Position numbers and translations under genes: made by a program. This document shows, one piece after another, positions 1-11,432 of a stretch of 64,000 bases of DNA. This DNA is from Gamsiella multidivaricata. Lineage: Eukaryota > Mortierellomycota > Mortierellomycetes > Mortierellales > Mortierellaceae. The stretch's first letter is position 1. Each line of letters starts with the position of its first letter. A model generated the notes under the pieces. It saw only the letters and a list, made by a program, of their open reading frames with translations, did not search any database and was not told where the DNA came from. The stretch lies in assembly GCF_025024155.1 (NCBI RefSeq), contig NW_026251742.1, positions 62,001 to 126,000 of the forward strand, read 5' to 3'.

Positions 1-1160
1 CTCTCCTCACTCAATGATCGTTTCCCTCTCTTCACGCCCTGTGTTTATGAACTAGCTATTCATTCAGAACATAGCCCCTTAGTTGCGCCAAGGCACGCAA
101 CTCCATTAGAGAATAGAAAGGAGGAGCGAGGCATCAACGAATAATAGACCTTTGATTAATTCGCATAATCACCTTGATCTCGATAATGTTTGACCATTAC
201 ATTGCTGTGTCATTTGGTGTAGCATGGCCCCTAGATCTCTCCGACACTCCCGACCATCAGGTCTTCAGGTGCCAGGAAGTAAAGAACAAAAAAAAAAACA
301 AGCCGTCCAGATACCGTGTTTAAATGTAATGAATGCGTATAGGGATTTAGGCGCTCAACAGGGACATACTAAACTCAGCAACGTTTGCAAAGCACTGCCC
401 TCTGCGGCAGTCAGTTCACAATCGGCACCGTTTCTTTGGTGTATCGCACTGAATGGTTTCCATCAGATGATAAATATTAAATATAATAGATTATCAAAAT
501 TCAAAATAGACGGGTGACGTCGTTCTGAATGAATGAAGGGCGACCAAGGGACAGCAAAAGGGGTCGTTCTGTCCTGCCCTGCCCTGCTCTTGTCCTGTTC
601 TTGTAATTCGCTACTTTTAATCCCATCGTTCATCTTGCACTCCTTTGTTTTATCCTCACCTGTTTGCCTACTCGCTTGCTCTCTTTTCAGCCAAACATAC
701 AGTTCTTCATTCCGCCTCATCCTCTGCTCGTGTTTCTCCAGCCTTCTTTCTTTGCACCCCGCTCTCCTCTTTGTCCTCGAACCAAATCAACCCACAAGTG
801 TTCCCTTGACTGCTGCCATCACACTAGGTACTGCACGCCCAATCAATCGCATCAACACCAACCATCTGATCTCATCAATCAATCGATCCCTACAGGCTAC
901 TTCGACCCCTTGCTCAACCATCGCCCCTAGGCATCAACTCCCCTTGAAACAATACAGCACACAGAAAGGCTCATCTATCTCTCTTTTGCTGATCCTCTCT
1001 CTCAAGTGGATGGCCCGTGAGGCTCTTCTTAACTGGCCTTTTGAACCAGTGTACTCATCTTCGTGTTTGTGTTCACATCCCGACTACTCACACACACTCT
1101 CTCGTTCTCTTTCTCTCTATCTTATTTACTCTAGAAGAAACCGCTCTTCAGCTGGAACCC
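1..1160. other. 5' flank and leader of the 4E-T-like gene
   Basis: No convincing coding sequence. The last ~500 bases before the ATG at 1161 are strongly pyrimidine-rich (many TCTC and CTTT runs), as in many fungal promoters and leaders. The open frames here have low-complexity Ser/Leu composition and no recognisable domain. Confidence 0.5.
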
Positions 1161-4100
1161 ATGACCTCTAAATCATCCGTGCCCCAGGCTGCTGGGGCCC
1201 GAGATGGCTCCGCCCCTGAGGGTGACTCGGTCATTCGGTATTCTCGTGAGTTCCTTTTGGAATGTGCCAAAAGCCCTCTTGTCGAACGGCCTGCTGCTCT
1301 TCCGCCAATACCAATAAGCATTCGGTTCAGGTATGTCTGGATATCATTGGCTGTGTATGCCTCGCGAGTATATCTTGGACCGAATATCTTATTATCCCTA
1401 TGATGTTCTACGTTTTCTTATTAGCGAGGTCACAAAAGAAGAACCAGAACCAAACAACGGCACGCGCAAGGTATTAAGGTAACAACCAGCAAGAGTCGAG
1501 GGAAAGAGCAGTCTAACATAGACGTTTTTCTACTTGTGCAACGCACGCCATCACTTCTCATCCTCATTGCACTAGGAAGCGATTGTTGATACAGTTGTCA
1601 TCTAATCCCTGTCTTTACTTTCTCTTTTGTTCACGTTATGCTTTGGTGCGATGCGAAATGGCATTGAAGGAATGACGGTAAACCCCCTATGTCAGGTATG
1701 GGATATGCTCTTTAGTTTTTTTTTAATCATGATCTGTCTCATATAACAGTTGAAGCACGTACACTAACCGGGCTCGTTGTTGCTTGACTTGATCAGATCG
1801 TATTGTCCTGGGACCTCCCAAAATGAGTTTTGCGTCGTCATCCCTTGGCGGACTAAAACGATCGGAGGACAGCCTCTCTGGACTCAAGAAATCGCTCGAG
1901 GTACATGCTTTTTTTTTTTTTGTTGATCTAGCTGTCGAGGCTTTTGTTAAGATATTATTATTGCTGTATACATTGTGTATAATGCTGACCACGATCCTCT
2001 GACAATTCAATAGACTCCAAGGGAAAATCGCACTCCACGCGGACCACCAAGCGCTCTGGAGCAGGGATTTGGACGTGAAACGATCGAGAAACTTTCATCT
2101 CATAAGCTTCCCAAGGTCACTCCTAAGGATATCACTGGACTCTTGAGTGGCATGGACAGACGGCGGTTGGATCCCTCAAGGAATAGCTCTTCTTTGACAG
2201 GTAAGTAACTCAGTAGGCAAACAAGCCCTGTTTATGAACCCCTGCTAGCGAATAGGCCACTAATGGTCATCCCTCGCCTTCTTCCTTTTTCACCAACAGG
2301 ATCGAGGACATCTACCAACTCAACTACCTCCAGGGTCGGCAGCTTGACAAGGTCCTCAGGACAGCCTCTGTCTTCATCCGCCACCTCCCTCAGCAGTAGC
2401 ACCAATAACAGTAATATCAACAACAGTAATGGCATTGGCCTTAGCTACAGAACCCAGCGCTCTGATGCTCCAGAGTGGATGAGCTATAACCCAGAATCAG
2501 AGAGCATGACCAAAGAGTCCGAAAGCGGCGGTGAGCCTCAGGTGTTTGTAGATGACATTCAAGCTTGGAAGGCCCGCATGAAGGAGCACGAGAGACGTGA
2601 GAAGGAAAAGGAGACATCCACTCTAATTCAGCGCGACAATAAGCAGGATCCCAGATTACCCTCGAGAGCTGATAGCAGCTCATCATGGCGATCCAGCGTT
2701 TCCATTACGGCTCAGAGCACTGAAGCTATCGCTGAAGCCAAGCAACCAGTCGAGGCGAAGGCGCTTCCTGCATTGGATAAACCCCTCGGAAGAGCGCTGC
2801 TGTCAGGCGAACCCATACAGGACATCGACATTTTCTTCAGTCCAGGAGGAATCGATCTCAGCAAGCCTTTCGATTCTTCATCTGCATTCGACAAATTTCT
2901 CTCCCAGCACGCCGTCGCGGTGTCGTCCTTTGACGACTCAGCATTACAGAAACCTGCCCGGAAGGCAGATGGGTCGCGCTTTGCCCGCTTCTTTGCTGAG
3001 GATGAGCCTGAGCCTGTGAAGGAATCCGAACAACCCGCACCCATGACTCGCGATATGCCAGGAAAGCAGCTATCGCTGGACCAGCTGTTTCAGGCGCATG
3101 CACCGACCTCTGCCTCTGTTGCCCCTCCACCTCCACCACCATTGGGACGTATGCCATCGGAAGCCGAGATTTTAGAATCTTTGAAGGTCAACAAGTCGCC
3201 TGTCCCGGCTAAGCCTGCGGAGACGAACGAGCAGTCTGAGGACGCTTTCGCCTTCAGTAAGATCATGGCTGCTCTCTCAAAGGTAAGGACTTTTTTTTTC
3301 TTGTCAGTATTGGCGTCTACTTTGGATGGGCCGTCAGCCTAACTATCGTCCTTTAATACCCCCTTTCTTTTTTAGCCGCCAGTCAGCGACACCGAGACAG
3401 CGTTTGGCGTACAGGCGCTATCTAATGGATCTCCTTCATCCTCGGCATCCATGCATTCGTCAGGAACGACACCAACTCTTCATGACCCGTCTATTGTCAC
3501 GTTTCAGTCAAAGCCAACATTGCTGGATGCGCTAAGGAAGCCAGCAAGCGAAAGTTCAATGCCACAAGAACCTGTCAGGACCACTTCCTCGTCAGCACCC
3601 TCTGAGAATTCGCAATCTCAGGGTTCGAATGTCCCCACAGTGTCGGCTCCGCTCTCCACCACATCATCGGAAACTATTCGACCGGCATCTCGCCCTGTGC
3701 AGGTGGCATTTGGTGGTGGAATCCCCACATCGGTGTACCGTCAACTGAGTGGTAAAACTGACGGACAAAAGTCAGCGTCACCTCTGATCCGACCTCTAAG
3801 CTCTACAAATGGCAGCAGTATGAACGGTAGTGGGGCAAGCCCATCTCTTTCTTCACCTTCCATGAGTAGCCCACACCAATTCAGCACCCAAGCTGGTATC
3901 TCGACACCACAGCTTGGTTCTCAGCAGCAAAGGCCTCAGACGCAATCAGCAAATATGCAGCAGCCATCACAGCCGGTCATTCAGCAACAGCCGCCGCAAC
4001 AACAGCAGCCTATGAACAAGAACTTCGGGCCGTACAACCAAGGACCCGGAGCTGTCCTTCAGTCACCTGTGATGGATCCTCGGCTAAGCGGCATGTATGG

Positions 4101-4756
4101 CAGTGGAGGACCATCTCCTATGGGTGGACATGGCCACGGGATGGAGAATGACCCCCCAGGATTCTTCAATGGGATGCCTATACAGCGACCAGGCCAAGGA
4201 GTGCCGCCTCAGTTCGCTCAGCAGATGCCGCCGTTCAGCCAACAGATGCATGTGAGCGGGCCGGGGGATTTTATGGCCCCACATCCGTCGCAGTTTGTTG
4301 GGATGCCTCCGTTTGGAGCGCCCATGCATCCGGGGATGTTTCCAATGAACCCTGTGGAGATGTTGATGCATCGCGGGCCGGGTGGACCACCCCCACCGCG
4401 TCCTATGCCAGGACTGGGACCAGGACCAGGACCTAACCATTTCGTCCCCAATAACTTTGGCCATCCCATGAATGGTATGCCGCATCCTGGTAGGGCCCAA
4501 GCTTCATTATTTTTTTTTTATTTTTTTTATTTTTTTTGTGGCACCAATGGTTTTTTATGGCTGTCGATGATTTTTGTGGGTGTCAGTGCGTTCATCAAGT
4601 GAAGGGATGTCTAATGGCTTTTTATTAATTCCTGGACCACTCTTGACTGTGTTTTTTATGATAGGGCTCCCAATGAACCCTCCTCCTTTCTTCCCGCCTC
4701 AGGTTTCGAAGCCGATGATGACACGGGAGGAATTTGAGCGCAGAAATAGACAGTGA
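1161..4756 (+). CDS. eIF4E-binding protein, 4E-T (eIF4E transporter)-like
   Basis: Eight exons fit in phase: 1161-1330, 1425-1478, 1670-1695, 1797-1900, 2014-2200, 2300-3282, 3376-4489, 4665-4756, giving about 909 residues. The first exon carries YSREFLL, the Y-x4-L-phi motif that docks on the dorsal face of cap-binding eIF4E, followed by CAKSPLVERP. The rest is typical of 4E-T/Eap1-like repressors: low-complexity Ser/Thr/Pro/Gln sequence, then a Met/Pro/Gly-rich tail with a short charged end (TREEFERRNRQ). By family knowledge such proteins bind eIF4E and P-body factors and repress translation or promote decay of mRNA in the cytoplasm. Exon 3 is a 26-nt microexon, inferred because it is what keeps the frame between exons 2 and 4. 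No catalytic domain is seen. The 4E-binding motif is direct; the 4E-T assignment is inference from overall architecture. Confidence 0.72.
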
Positions 4757-5489
4757 TGCTCTAATAAACCAGGAACAAGGGAGGAAGGAAGGGTGTTTGT
4801 GGGCGTTATTTTGGAGCCCCTACACCTTTTCGATCGAACTATAACTAAACTGTACGTGTTTGAAGTCTGATCGCCGGCTGAATTGGAGGAAGAAGAACGA
4901 TCGCTTTGCTCTGTTCTGTTGTGGATCACTAGGGGGTGTTTTCTGCGGTGCAGTCTTTTGGCGTATGATTGCACATCGATACGAGGATCGCAGGGCGGGG
5001 GTTTTTTTATGATGGTGCAACCGCGCCGTTGATGTGAGCCCCCTCTCTTTCGACACGATCTAACTCGACTTGGGTTGACTGGAGTCGTCTCTAGGCAGCG
5101 GATTGATCTGGAGGCGAGGGGAAGAGTTTTTTATTTAATCATTAGGATGGTGTTTATGTATGTTTGTTTGTATGAATACAGCTTAGCAAGCAACAAAACA
5201 GGTAATTAAATGAAAGTGCAGTAGAAAGCAAAAGTTGGAACACAAGCAGGAACACGAGGGCCTAGGGCATGGCCCATGGCCTTTCAGTCCAAGGCGACAT
5301 TGTCCACTGGAGCAGGTTTAGTGTGTCGGGACCAGGGAGTAAAATTAGGGTGTGTGTGTGGTGGCGATTGTTGGTGCGATTGTTGGTGCTGCTGTTGGTG
5401 CTGCTGTTGGTGTTTGTGGATTGTGGGTGGGGGGAGGGAGGCGGCTGTTGTGTTGTTTGAGGGCGTGAGCGGAAAGGGAAAAAAGAGAG

Positions 5490-5545
5490 TTGCGAGCGAG
5501 AGAGAGAGAGAGAGAGAGGGGGGGAGAGAGAGAGAGAAGGCGAGA
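5490..5545. repeat. (GA)n microsatellite
   Basis: Nearly uninterrupted GA dinucleotides broken by a short run of G. Confidence 0.85.
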
Positions 5546-5869
5546 GAGCTGCGAGAGAGAGGGAAAAGAAACAAGAGAGCCCAGTGCAAGCATATATGCT
5601 CAGGTAGCTCAGGTACCACTGGACTTGGCTTGATTCCTCGGAACGCGGCTTTGCATGAGCTCCACTGCAGACTATGGCCAGCCAGGTCGAAGCGAGCATT
5701 ATCCATCCCCTATTGATTCGCACTCATTCGCATTCATTCATCCAGTCTGTCTATGCAGTCTACTCGGGCCCGGTCTTTTGGTGCGGCGCCCTCTCTCCAC
5801 TATCGCGCTCTCTCTCTCATTCACGCTCACTCGCTCACACTCTCTTTCTCTCCCCTGCTCCTTCTTCTT

Positions 5870-5938
5870 TCTCTTCCCTCTCTTCCCTCTCTTCCCTCTC
5901 TTCCCTCTCTTCCCTCCCTTCCCTCTCTTCCCTCTCTT
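5870..5938. repeat. CCCTCTCTT-type tandem repeat
   Basis: Roughly eight head-to-tail copies of a 9- to 10-base pyrimidine unit (CCCTCTCTT), one imperfect. Confidence 0.85.
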
Positions 5939-6202
5939 TGCCACACCCCTCTGCATCCATTTGCACCCGGTGGCCCCCTTGCCTACACCCTCTAGCGTGC
6001 CATCTGTACTGGGCCACTGCTTCGGCCTGCGCTACATCTCCACCCTTCCCCACACTCGCACCCCCAACTGACATCGCCTACCATCTCCTTATGGCAGTGC
6101 ACAGCACCCTCGCCATCCCCAGTTAGACTTTATCAAACGCCCCCACTCACCCCCACCACCCCTGCACATATACCCTCCCTCTCCACCTCCCTCTCCCTCC
6201 TA

Positions 6203-6763
6203 ATGACTTCCCTACCATCCTTCTCCTCCCCCTGCATCGCTCCTGACAGCACCGGTCAACTCCCCTACCTCTTCGGAGTCTCCTCCTCCAGCAGTGGCAA
6301 TCGTCTGGAAGCATACTCGCTCGACATATCCAACCCTCTCGCACCCACCTCCACCTTCATCTCTGCAACAACAACCCCCGGGTGGGATCCACAGTACAGT
6401 CTAGGGTGCTACGCCTACCTGGGCGATCGTCCACCGCCAGATAGTCCCATTAGCCTCATTCAGTTCGGCGAGACCGTCCAGACCTTGTTTTTTCCGAACG
6501 GGACTTGGCTCACCTCGATCGGCCAAGGTGCAGAAGGGGCGACGGTGGATTATGTCAGTCCAAAGTATTTTAGCATTGTGGCATCGACAAATGGTTGGAA
6601 TTGGTTCTTGGCCAGGATGGCAGGGGGTTCCTGGAGAGATCTTCGCATTGGAGCCAACTCTGCGGCGGTATCAACAGAGTGAGTGCAAACCCTTCTTTCT
6701 TTCTTTTCTCCTTTCGCTCTTGTGCCTCAGCATTATCTACACTTGTCTTTTTCTCATCTTGTT

Positions 6764-6816
<53 letters not shown>

Positions 6817-9306
6817 CTCTTCCTCTCTCTTCCTCTCTCTTTTTTTCTTGCCAGTCCGACGATAGCGGGCTCAGATCCACTTCTGACGGTGGGAGCGATT
6901 GCGCAGGATATTGGCAACTTTGGAAATGGTCTGCTCTTCGTCTTTGAACAATCCGGAGCTGCCGGAACGGTCTTTCGGGCGACGGGAAATAAACAACCTG
7001 ACCAGAACCTGACCACCACAACCGGAACCGAATCCTTGGTGACGTTGTCCAGGATTAGTGCTGTAAATATGAATAATACCGTACTTACAGCCGATGCTAT
7101 ACCTGTCAGCTCTGCCTTTGCGGCGTTTATCCTCGATAAGGTATTGTTGAAGGGCGGGGGGATAAAATGGGGTAGAGGGTGGGGGGGGGGGGGGGGGGGG
7201 GGGGTGGATAAAGGGAAACCATCATTGAAAAAAAAAGACCGGTTCGATGAACTGTGCTACAAGGTTTCTTTTTTATGCGAGACTAATTTGCTGTGCTATG
7301 AAACGTGCGACGCGTTTGGGTACGAACCTTAGGGACCTGGTGGCACGATCTCGGTATTTTCAATCGACCCTCGCTCCTCAACCTCCAGACTGGCCCGCGC
7401 ATCCATTAACTCCTCATCGCCGCCCTTCCTCTCCAATCAATCGGTTGCTACGCTCAACAGCAAAATCGTCGTCTATGGAGGACTCCTGCAGGATGGAAAA
7501 GGATCATCCACTGATGTACATGTGTTCGACGTGATCTCAGGAAGCTGGTCAGGCCCCAGCTTGATCAGCCCCTCCCACTCAAAGGCCGGAAAGATGAGTC
7601 CGGGTGTCATCGGTGGAATAGCAGCTGCCGTAGTCCTTGTTCTGATTGCGTTGATCGGCCTCTTCGTTTGGCGGATACGACGCAGGAAGGCTCAGACGAG
7701 TGTCCGGAGTCATAGCAGTAATGAGCAACGGGACCGCAATTCGCAAGATAATAAGAACGCGATGATCAATTTGATGAACATGGAGAATAGAGCTATTTCC
7801 GCGCCCGGACGGAGCGACCAGCAACGGCAGGATCAGCAGCATATGGATGTAGATTATGAGAGTAGCGTGACCCTTGCAGATGGAGCAGGTATATCCCCTA
7901 GAACGACCGCACCGAACACACCCAAAAGTTCAAAAGGACAGGCGGACGGAAAACAGTATCGGACACACTCATCGCGGTCGCGACAGCCCTCGAAACAGCC
8001 CTCGAGACAGAATTCAGCACGGTCGACCGAGACGAGTGCCACCCATATCTCGCTCTTCCCAGCGAGCTCGAACGTCTATTTGGTGGATTCACCTTCAATA
8101 TTACCGCCAATACCGATGATCCCTATGGCATATACGACCAACAACATGCCTCCCCTTCAACTGGTCCAACAATACTCATACAACAATACTTCTGGACAAC
8201 CTAATGCTTCGCCCTCGAATAGCAGCAAGAAAATGTCGGCCTACAAGGCCCTGGTGCCAGATGACTATGATGATCGCCAGCCTTTTCATCGGACGACAGA
8301 CAGCGCGTCGGAGGAACGGTTTCTATACCAGCGAATGTCGACGACGGCAGGATCTTCAGGTTCTCCGGATAGCATCAACACTCCTTGGACAGGTGGTGGT
8401 GGCAATGGGCAGGAGCCTTCGGAGCGGTCTCGACCGTCACCATCATCGTCGAAATCCAGGATCTATGGCAAGAGTAGCAATAGCAGGAACCTGAACTCTT
8501 CAGGATATAATGGCATGGGATCTCCATCTTCCTCACCAAGAACTGCTGCGCAGCGGTATCCTGCAGGTGAGACTATGCTCTTCTCAACATCGGCCTCCTC
8601 GCCATCCTCACCTGCGCTCTCGGAGGGCGATCCAAGAAGAACGTCTAAACGGTCGAGCACGACGAAATCAAAGAGGAAGCATATGCCATCGTATCTCCGG
8701 TCCAAGACGGATCCATTGCTGAACACAATGTCTGGTCTCGGTTCCGGCTCAGACGCACTAGCGGCAGCAGGCGGCCGTGCGAGTAACAATCCCAAAAGGC
8801 GAGACTCAGCAACATACAAAGTTGAGTATAAGGAATCGCGATCCCCCCGACAACAGGCCTCGAATATCTTCTCACATAATGGGTCTGCGTTTCCGGGATC
8901 AGCCTCGACGACGCCGACTTTGAAGCCGTCAGAAGCGGATGCAAGGTTCACAGAGGGATTCCCGATGCCCCCGACCCCGACTTTCAAGGATTCTTATTTT
9001 TCGGACGGGACCACGGTGTTGCCTTCATTATCGTCGCCGTCGAGTCCGAGACATTCGACGTCGGCGCAGAGACAAAAACAGCATCAGCAGTATCTAGATT
9101 GGTATCAGCAACAGCAGCAGATCCAGATAGAGCAGGAACGTGCTGCGGCGATTGCGGCTGCTGCTGCTGCTGCTGTTGCACAGACTCAGCCTCAGACTCA
9201 GGTGGTACCAGGGGGAAAGAAAAGGAGTTCGAGCGCACTGCAAAGTCCGAGGACGCCGAAGCTAGGGCTCTTGCCGAGGCTGGCTGCGAAGGATGATAAG
9301 GAGTGA
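6203..9306 (+). CDS. Kelch-like extracellular domain, single-pass membrane protein
   Basis: Three exons fit in phase: 6203-6678, 6855-7140, 7333-9306, about 911 residues. Residues 1 to ~340 form a secreted-type beta domain with a late blade-like segment (KIVVYGGLLQDG, VHVFDVISGSW), resembling the kelch/galactose-oxidase-like proteins common in Mortierellomycotina. A transmembrane helix follows at about 345-366 (GVIGGIAAAVVLVLIALIGL) with a stop-transfer WRIRRRK. The long cytoplasmic tail is disordered, rich in Ser, Pro and Gln with an Ala run. The ATG at 6203 gives no obvious signal peptide, so an upstream exon carrying one is likely. The first intron contains a CT microsatellite and the second a run of about 23 G. 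A role as a surface sensor or adhesin is only inference. Confidence 0.75.
6766..6850. repeat. (CT)n microsatellite in intron 1
   Basis: CT repeats with T runs occupy the pyrimidine tract just before the 3' splice site at 6854. Confidence 0.85.
7181..7204. repeat. Poly(G) tract in intron 2
   Basis: A run of about 23 G interrupts intron 2 of the kelch-like gene. Confidence 0.9.
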
Positions 9307-9540
9307 CAGAATAATAAAAAAAAAAGAGCATCCCCTCTCTCTGTCTCTCATTAACCTTGTCGTGCCTTGACTTTTTTTTTTTCTGGTTATTTGCTACGTT
9401 AACCTTGTGCTGACAACAGAAAGACAAGTAGAAAACACCCGCCCCTTTCTCCCCTCCCCCCTTATCATCCCGAAAATCCTTGAGGAGCAGAGTCATTTTC
9501 TTGGTCCGTGACAATGGCCTCTTTTCAGTAAATCTCCTAG

Positions 9541-10042
9541 ACCAAACTAGCACAGGTCCGCGTAATTTTCTCTCGGGTCGATTGACCCCGCGAATCTATC
9601 AGACCGAACTAGCAATGCTCTACTACAGTCGTCCCTTCCTTCTACCAAAGCAGAACCGATCCAGAGAGGCCAAAAGGTAGGTCACATTCCCGGGCTTGTC
9701 GCAACAATTGCCATACCTCATCAGTGTGTTAAAAGCTGAAGACTACGCGTTACAAAAACGGTATCTTCCCCCATTCCTTCCATGGTTGTCAACTGCCTCC
9801 TCCCTTGCAGGCAGTCCAGCAGCGTCCGATCCGCAGCACCAGGAGCCAGCGCGGGGGCCAGAGCCAGAGCAGCCTCTGTTTGCATGATCGGCGAGCAATG
9901 CACCACAAGGACAGTGGTTGGCGTCGCAAATGTGTCCACTGCCCTCATTCCAGTCTCCCCGAGGACCCTTGCATGGCGCGCGTTTCATCTTTTCATCTTC
10001 GCTCCCGAGCAAAAGTCGCGTCGCAGCGTGGTTTCCAGATCT
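9541..10042 (-). mobile_element. LINE 3'-end relic, copy 1
   Basis: This block matches the block at 10196-10732 along its length with many substitutions (shared stretches such as ACAATTGCCA, CTCATCAGTGTGTTAAAAGCTGAA, split here only by small changes). On the minus strand it encodes fragments related to the tail of the reverse-transcriptase protein in copy 2 (CPCGALLADH is present in both). It lacks everything upstream, so it is best read as an independent, strongly 5'-truncated LINE insertion that has decayed. Confidence 0.6.
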
Positions 10043-10195
10043 TTTTTTTTTTAATTTTTTTAATTTTTTATTATTGACAAGGATCTTCAACGATATGGGA
10101 TTTGTAGTCCACAGAGGCTGTGTCCCATAACGTCTCCTACAAGCAGCATATTCACATCCATCCCCGCCTATACCGACACAGACGCCCAAGCTCAA
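10043..10195. other. A/T-rich junction between LINE relics
   Basis: Contains T-rich runs at 10041-10075, then unassigned sequence. No gene seen. Confidence 0.4.
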
Positions 10196-11222
10196 ACGGC
10201 CCAGCAGGACCGCGTAACTTTTTTTTTTTTTTTTTTATAACAACTTGTCTCTCGAGTCAATTGACTCTGCGAATCTATAAGACTAACTAGCAAAGATCTA
10301 CTATCGCTGTCCTCACCACCAAAGCGGAACCGATCCACAGTCGCCAAAAGACAGGTCACATTCCCCGGGCCTGCCCCTAGGGCCTGCGCAACAATTGCCA
10401 CACCTCATCAGTGTGTTAAAAGCTGAAAACACCTTGTTACAAGAAGGGTATCTTCCCCATCCCCTCCATAGTTGTCAACCGCCTCCTCCCTTGCAGGCAA
10501 TCCAGCAGCGTCCGATCCGCTGCGTCTGGGTCAAGCACGGGGCCAGGGCAGCTCCCGTTTACATGGTCAGCGAGTAATGCACCACACGGACATTGGTCAT
10601 CGTCGCTAATATATCCATACCCATCACTCCAGTCCCCTCTCGGTCCCTTGTATGGAGTTCGTTTCATCTTGGCTGTGATCCCCCATTCTCGCTCTCGAGC
10701 AATGGTGGCCTTGCAGCGTGGTTTCCAGATCAGCTCCGTAGCTTTCTCCTCAATAAAGCCGACGAACTTGTGAATGACCTGGCGCGCAATCGACGATGGC
10801 GAGGTAAATAGACTGCCCCACTCCTTGATAAGGCTGACGGGTGTGATGCCACGGCATAAATCGCTGATGCTCCAGGTCAGATCCGGAGAGCGGTCATAAT
10901 ACTCGTCGCCTTTGAGCATTGATCGGGTCCCGGCGATACAGGATAGACCTCGGATGTGGGTCTCGTTGTTAGGACAAACCCATCGAATGGGTTTCGGTGC
11001 AGCAGCGGCGGCTCCAGCGCGGATCCTATCACGCTCTTGCTGCTTCTTGCTGTTCTTGTTGTATGCGGTCGTTGCAGCTCGTCCCCATTTATCAATCTGC
11101 TGCAGCCCTTCGCGCCAGATCTCCTTGTGGACATCTCTAGTAGCACTGCACGTCCACAGGTGATGGTTGTCCTCGTCCTGAACATCGCAGACGCAGCAGA
11201 CACGGTCAGGATATAGACTCGG
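10196..11222 (-). mobile_element. LINE 3'-end relic, copy 2, cut by the Ty3/Gypsy element
   Basis: Read on the minus strand from 11220, the frame gives a Cys/His cluster (CCVCDVQDEDNHHLWTC) typical of the C-terminus of non-LTR reverse transcriptases, then a conserved-looking stretch with FIEEKATELIWKPRC and GITAKMKRT. The same C-terminal organisation is seen in LINEs of early-diverging fungi (family knowledge). No polymerase or endonuclease domain is left. The right edge is exactly the Gypsy LTR, so the LTR element inserted into or recombined with this copy. Left of the coding end lies a poly(T) run on the plus strand (10217-10237), that is poly(A) on the element strand. Confidence 0.65.
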
Positions 11223-11410
11223 TGTAATAGCTCTAGGCAGTCGAGGGCAGGGGTAAGGATGGAAAGGGTTGGAATGCGTGCTGTATTAAGATGGCAACTA
11301 GCTGGTCTATATATCTATGTCTACGGTCCGGTTCCGGCCCGGTCGGTTGTCTATAGCCGGGGCCCCAGTCCTTTCGGAGTCGGGGCTATAAGCGGGGTTA
11401 TCCTGTTACA
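11223..11410 (-). repeat. 3' LTR of the Ty3/Gypsy element
   Basis: 188 bp beginning TGTAATAGC and ending CTGTTACA, with TG...CA ends. It differs from the other LTR at two sites. The polypurine tract is just outside it at 11411-11420 on the minus strand. Confidence 0.95.
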
Positions 11411-11432
11411 CCTTCCCATTAAAAAAATAATT

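Larger units (their letters stand above)
4757..6202. other. Intergenic spacer with GA/CT-rich simple repeats
   Basis: Long open frames occur on both strands but are artefacts of low complexity: a GT/TG-rich block near 5345-5430, a GAGA block at 5490-5545 and a TCTTCCC tandem at about 5870-5938. Part of the pyrimidine-rich stretch is probably the leader of the kelch-like gene. A signal-peptide exon for that gene may lie here, but none could be fixed. Confidence 0.5.

Noticed and set aside
5262..5723. Overlapping open frames on both strands
   Set aside because: They arise from GA, GT and CT simple repeats; the translations are Ser/Leu or Arg/Glu runs with no domain.
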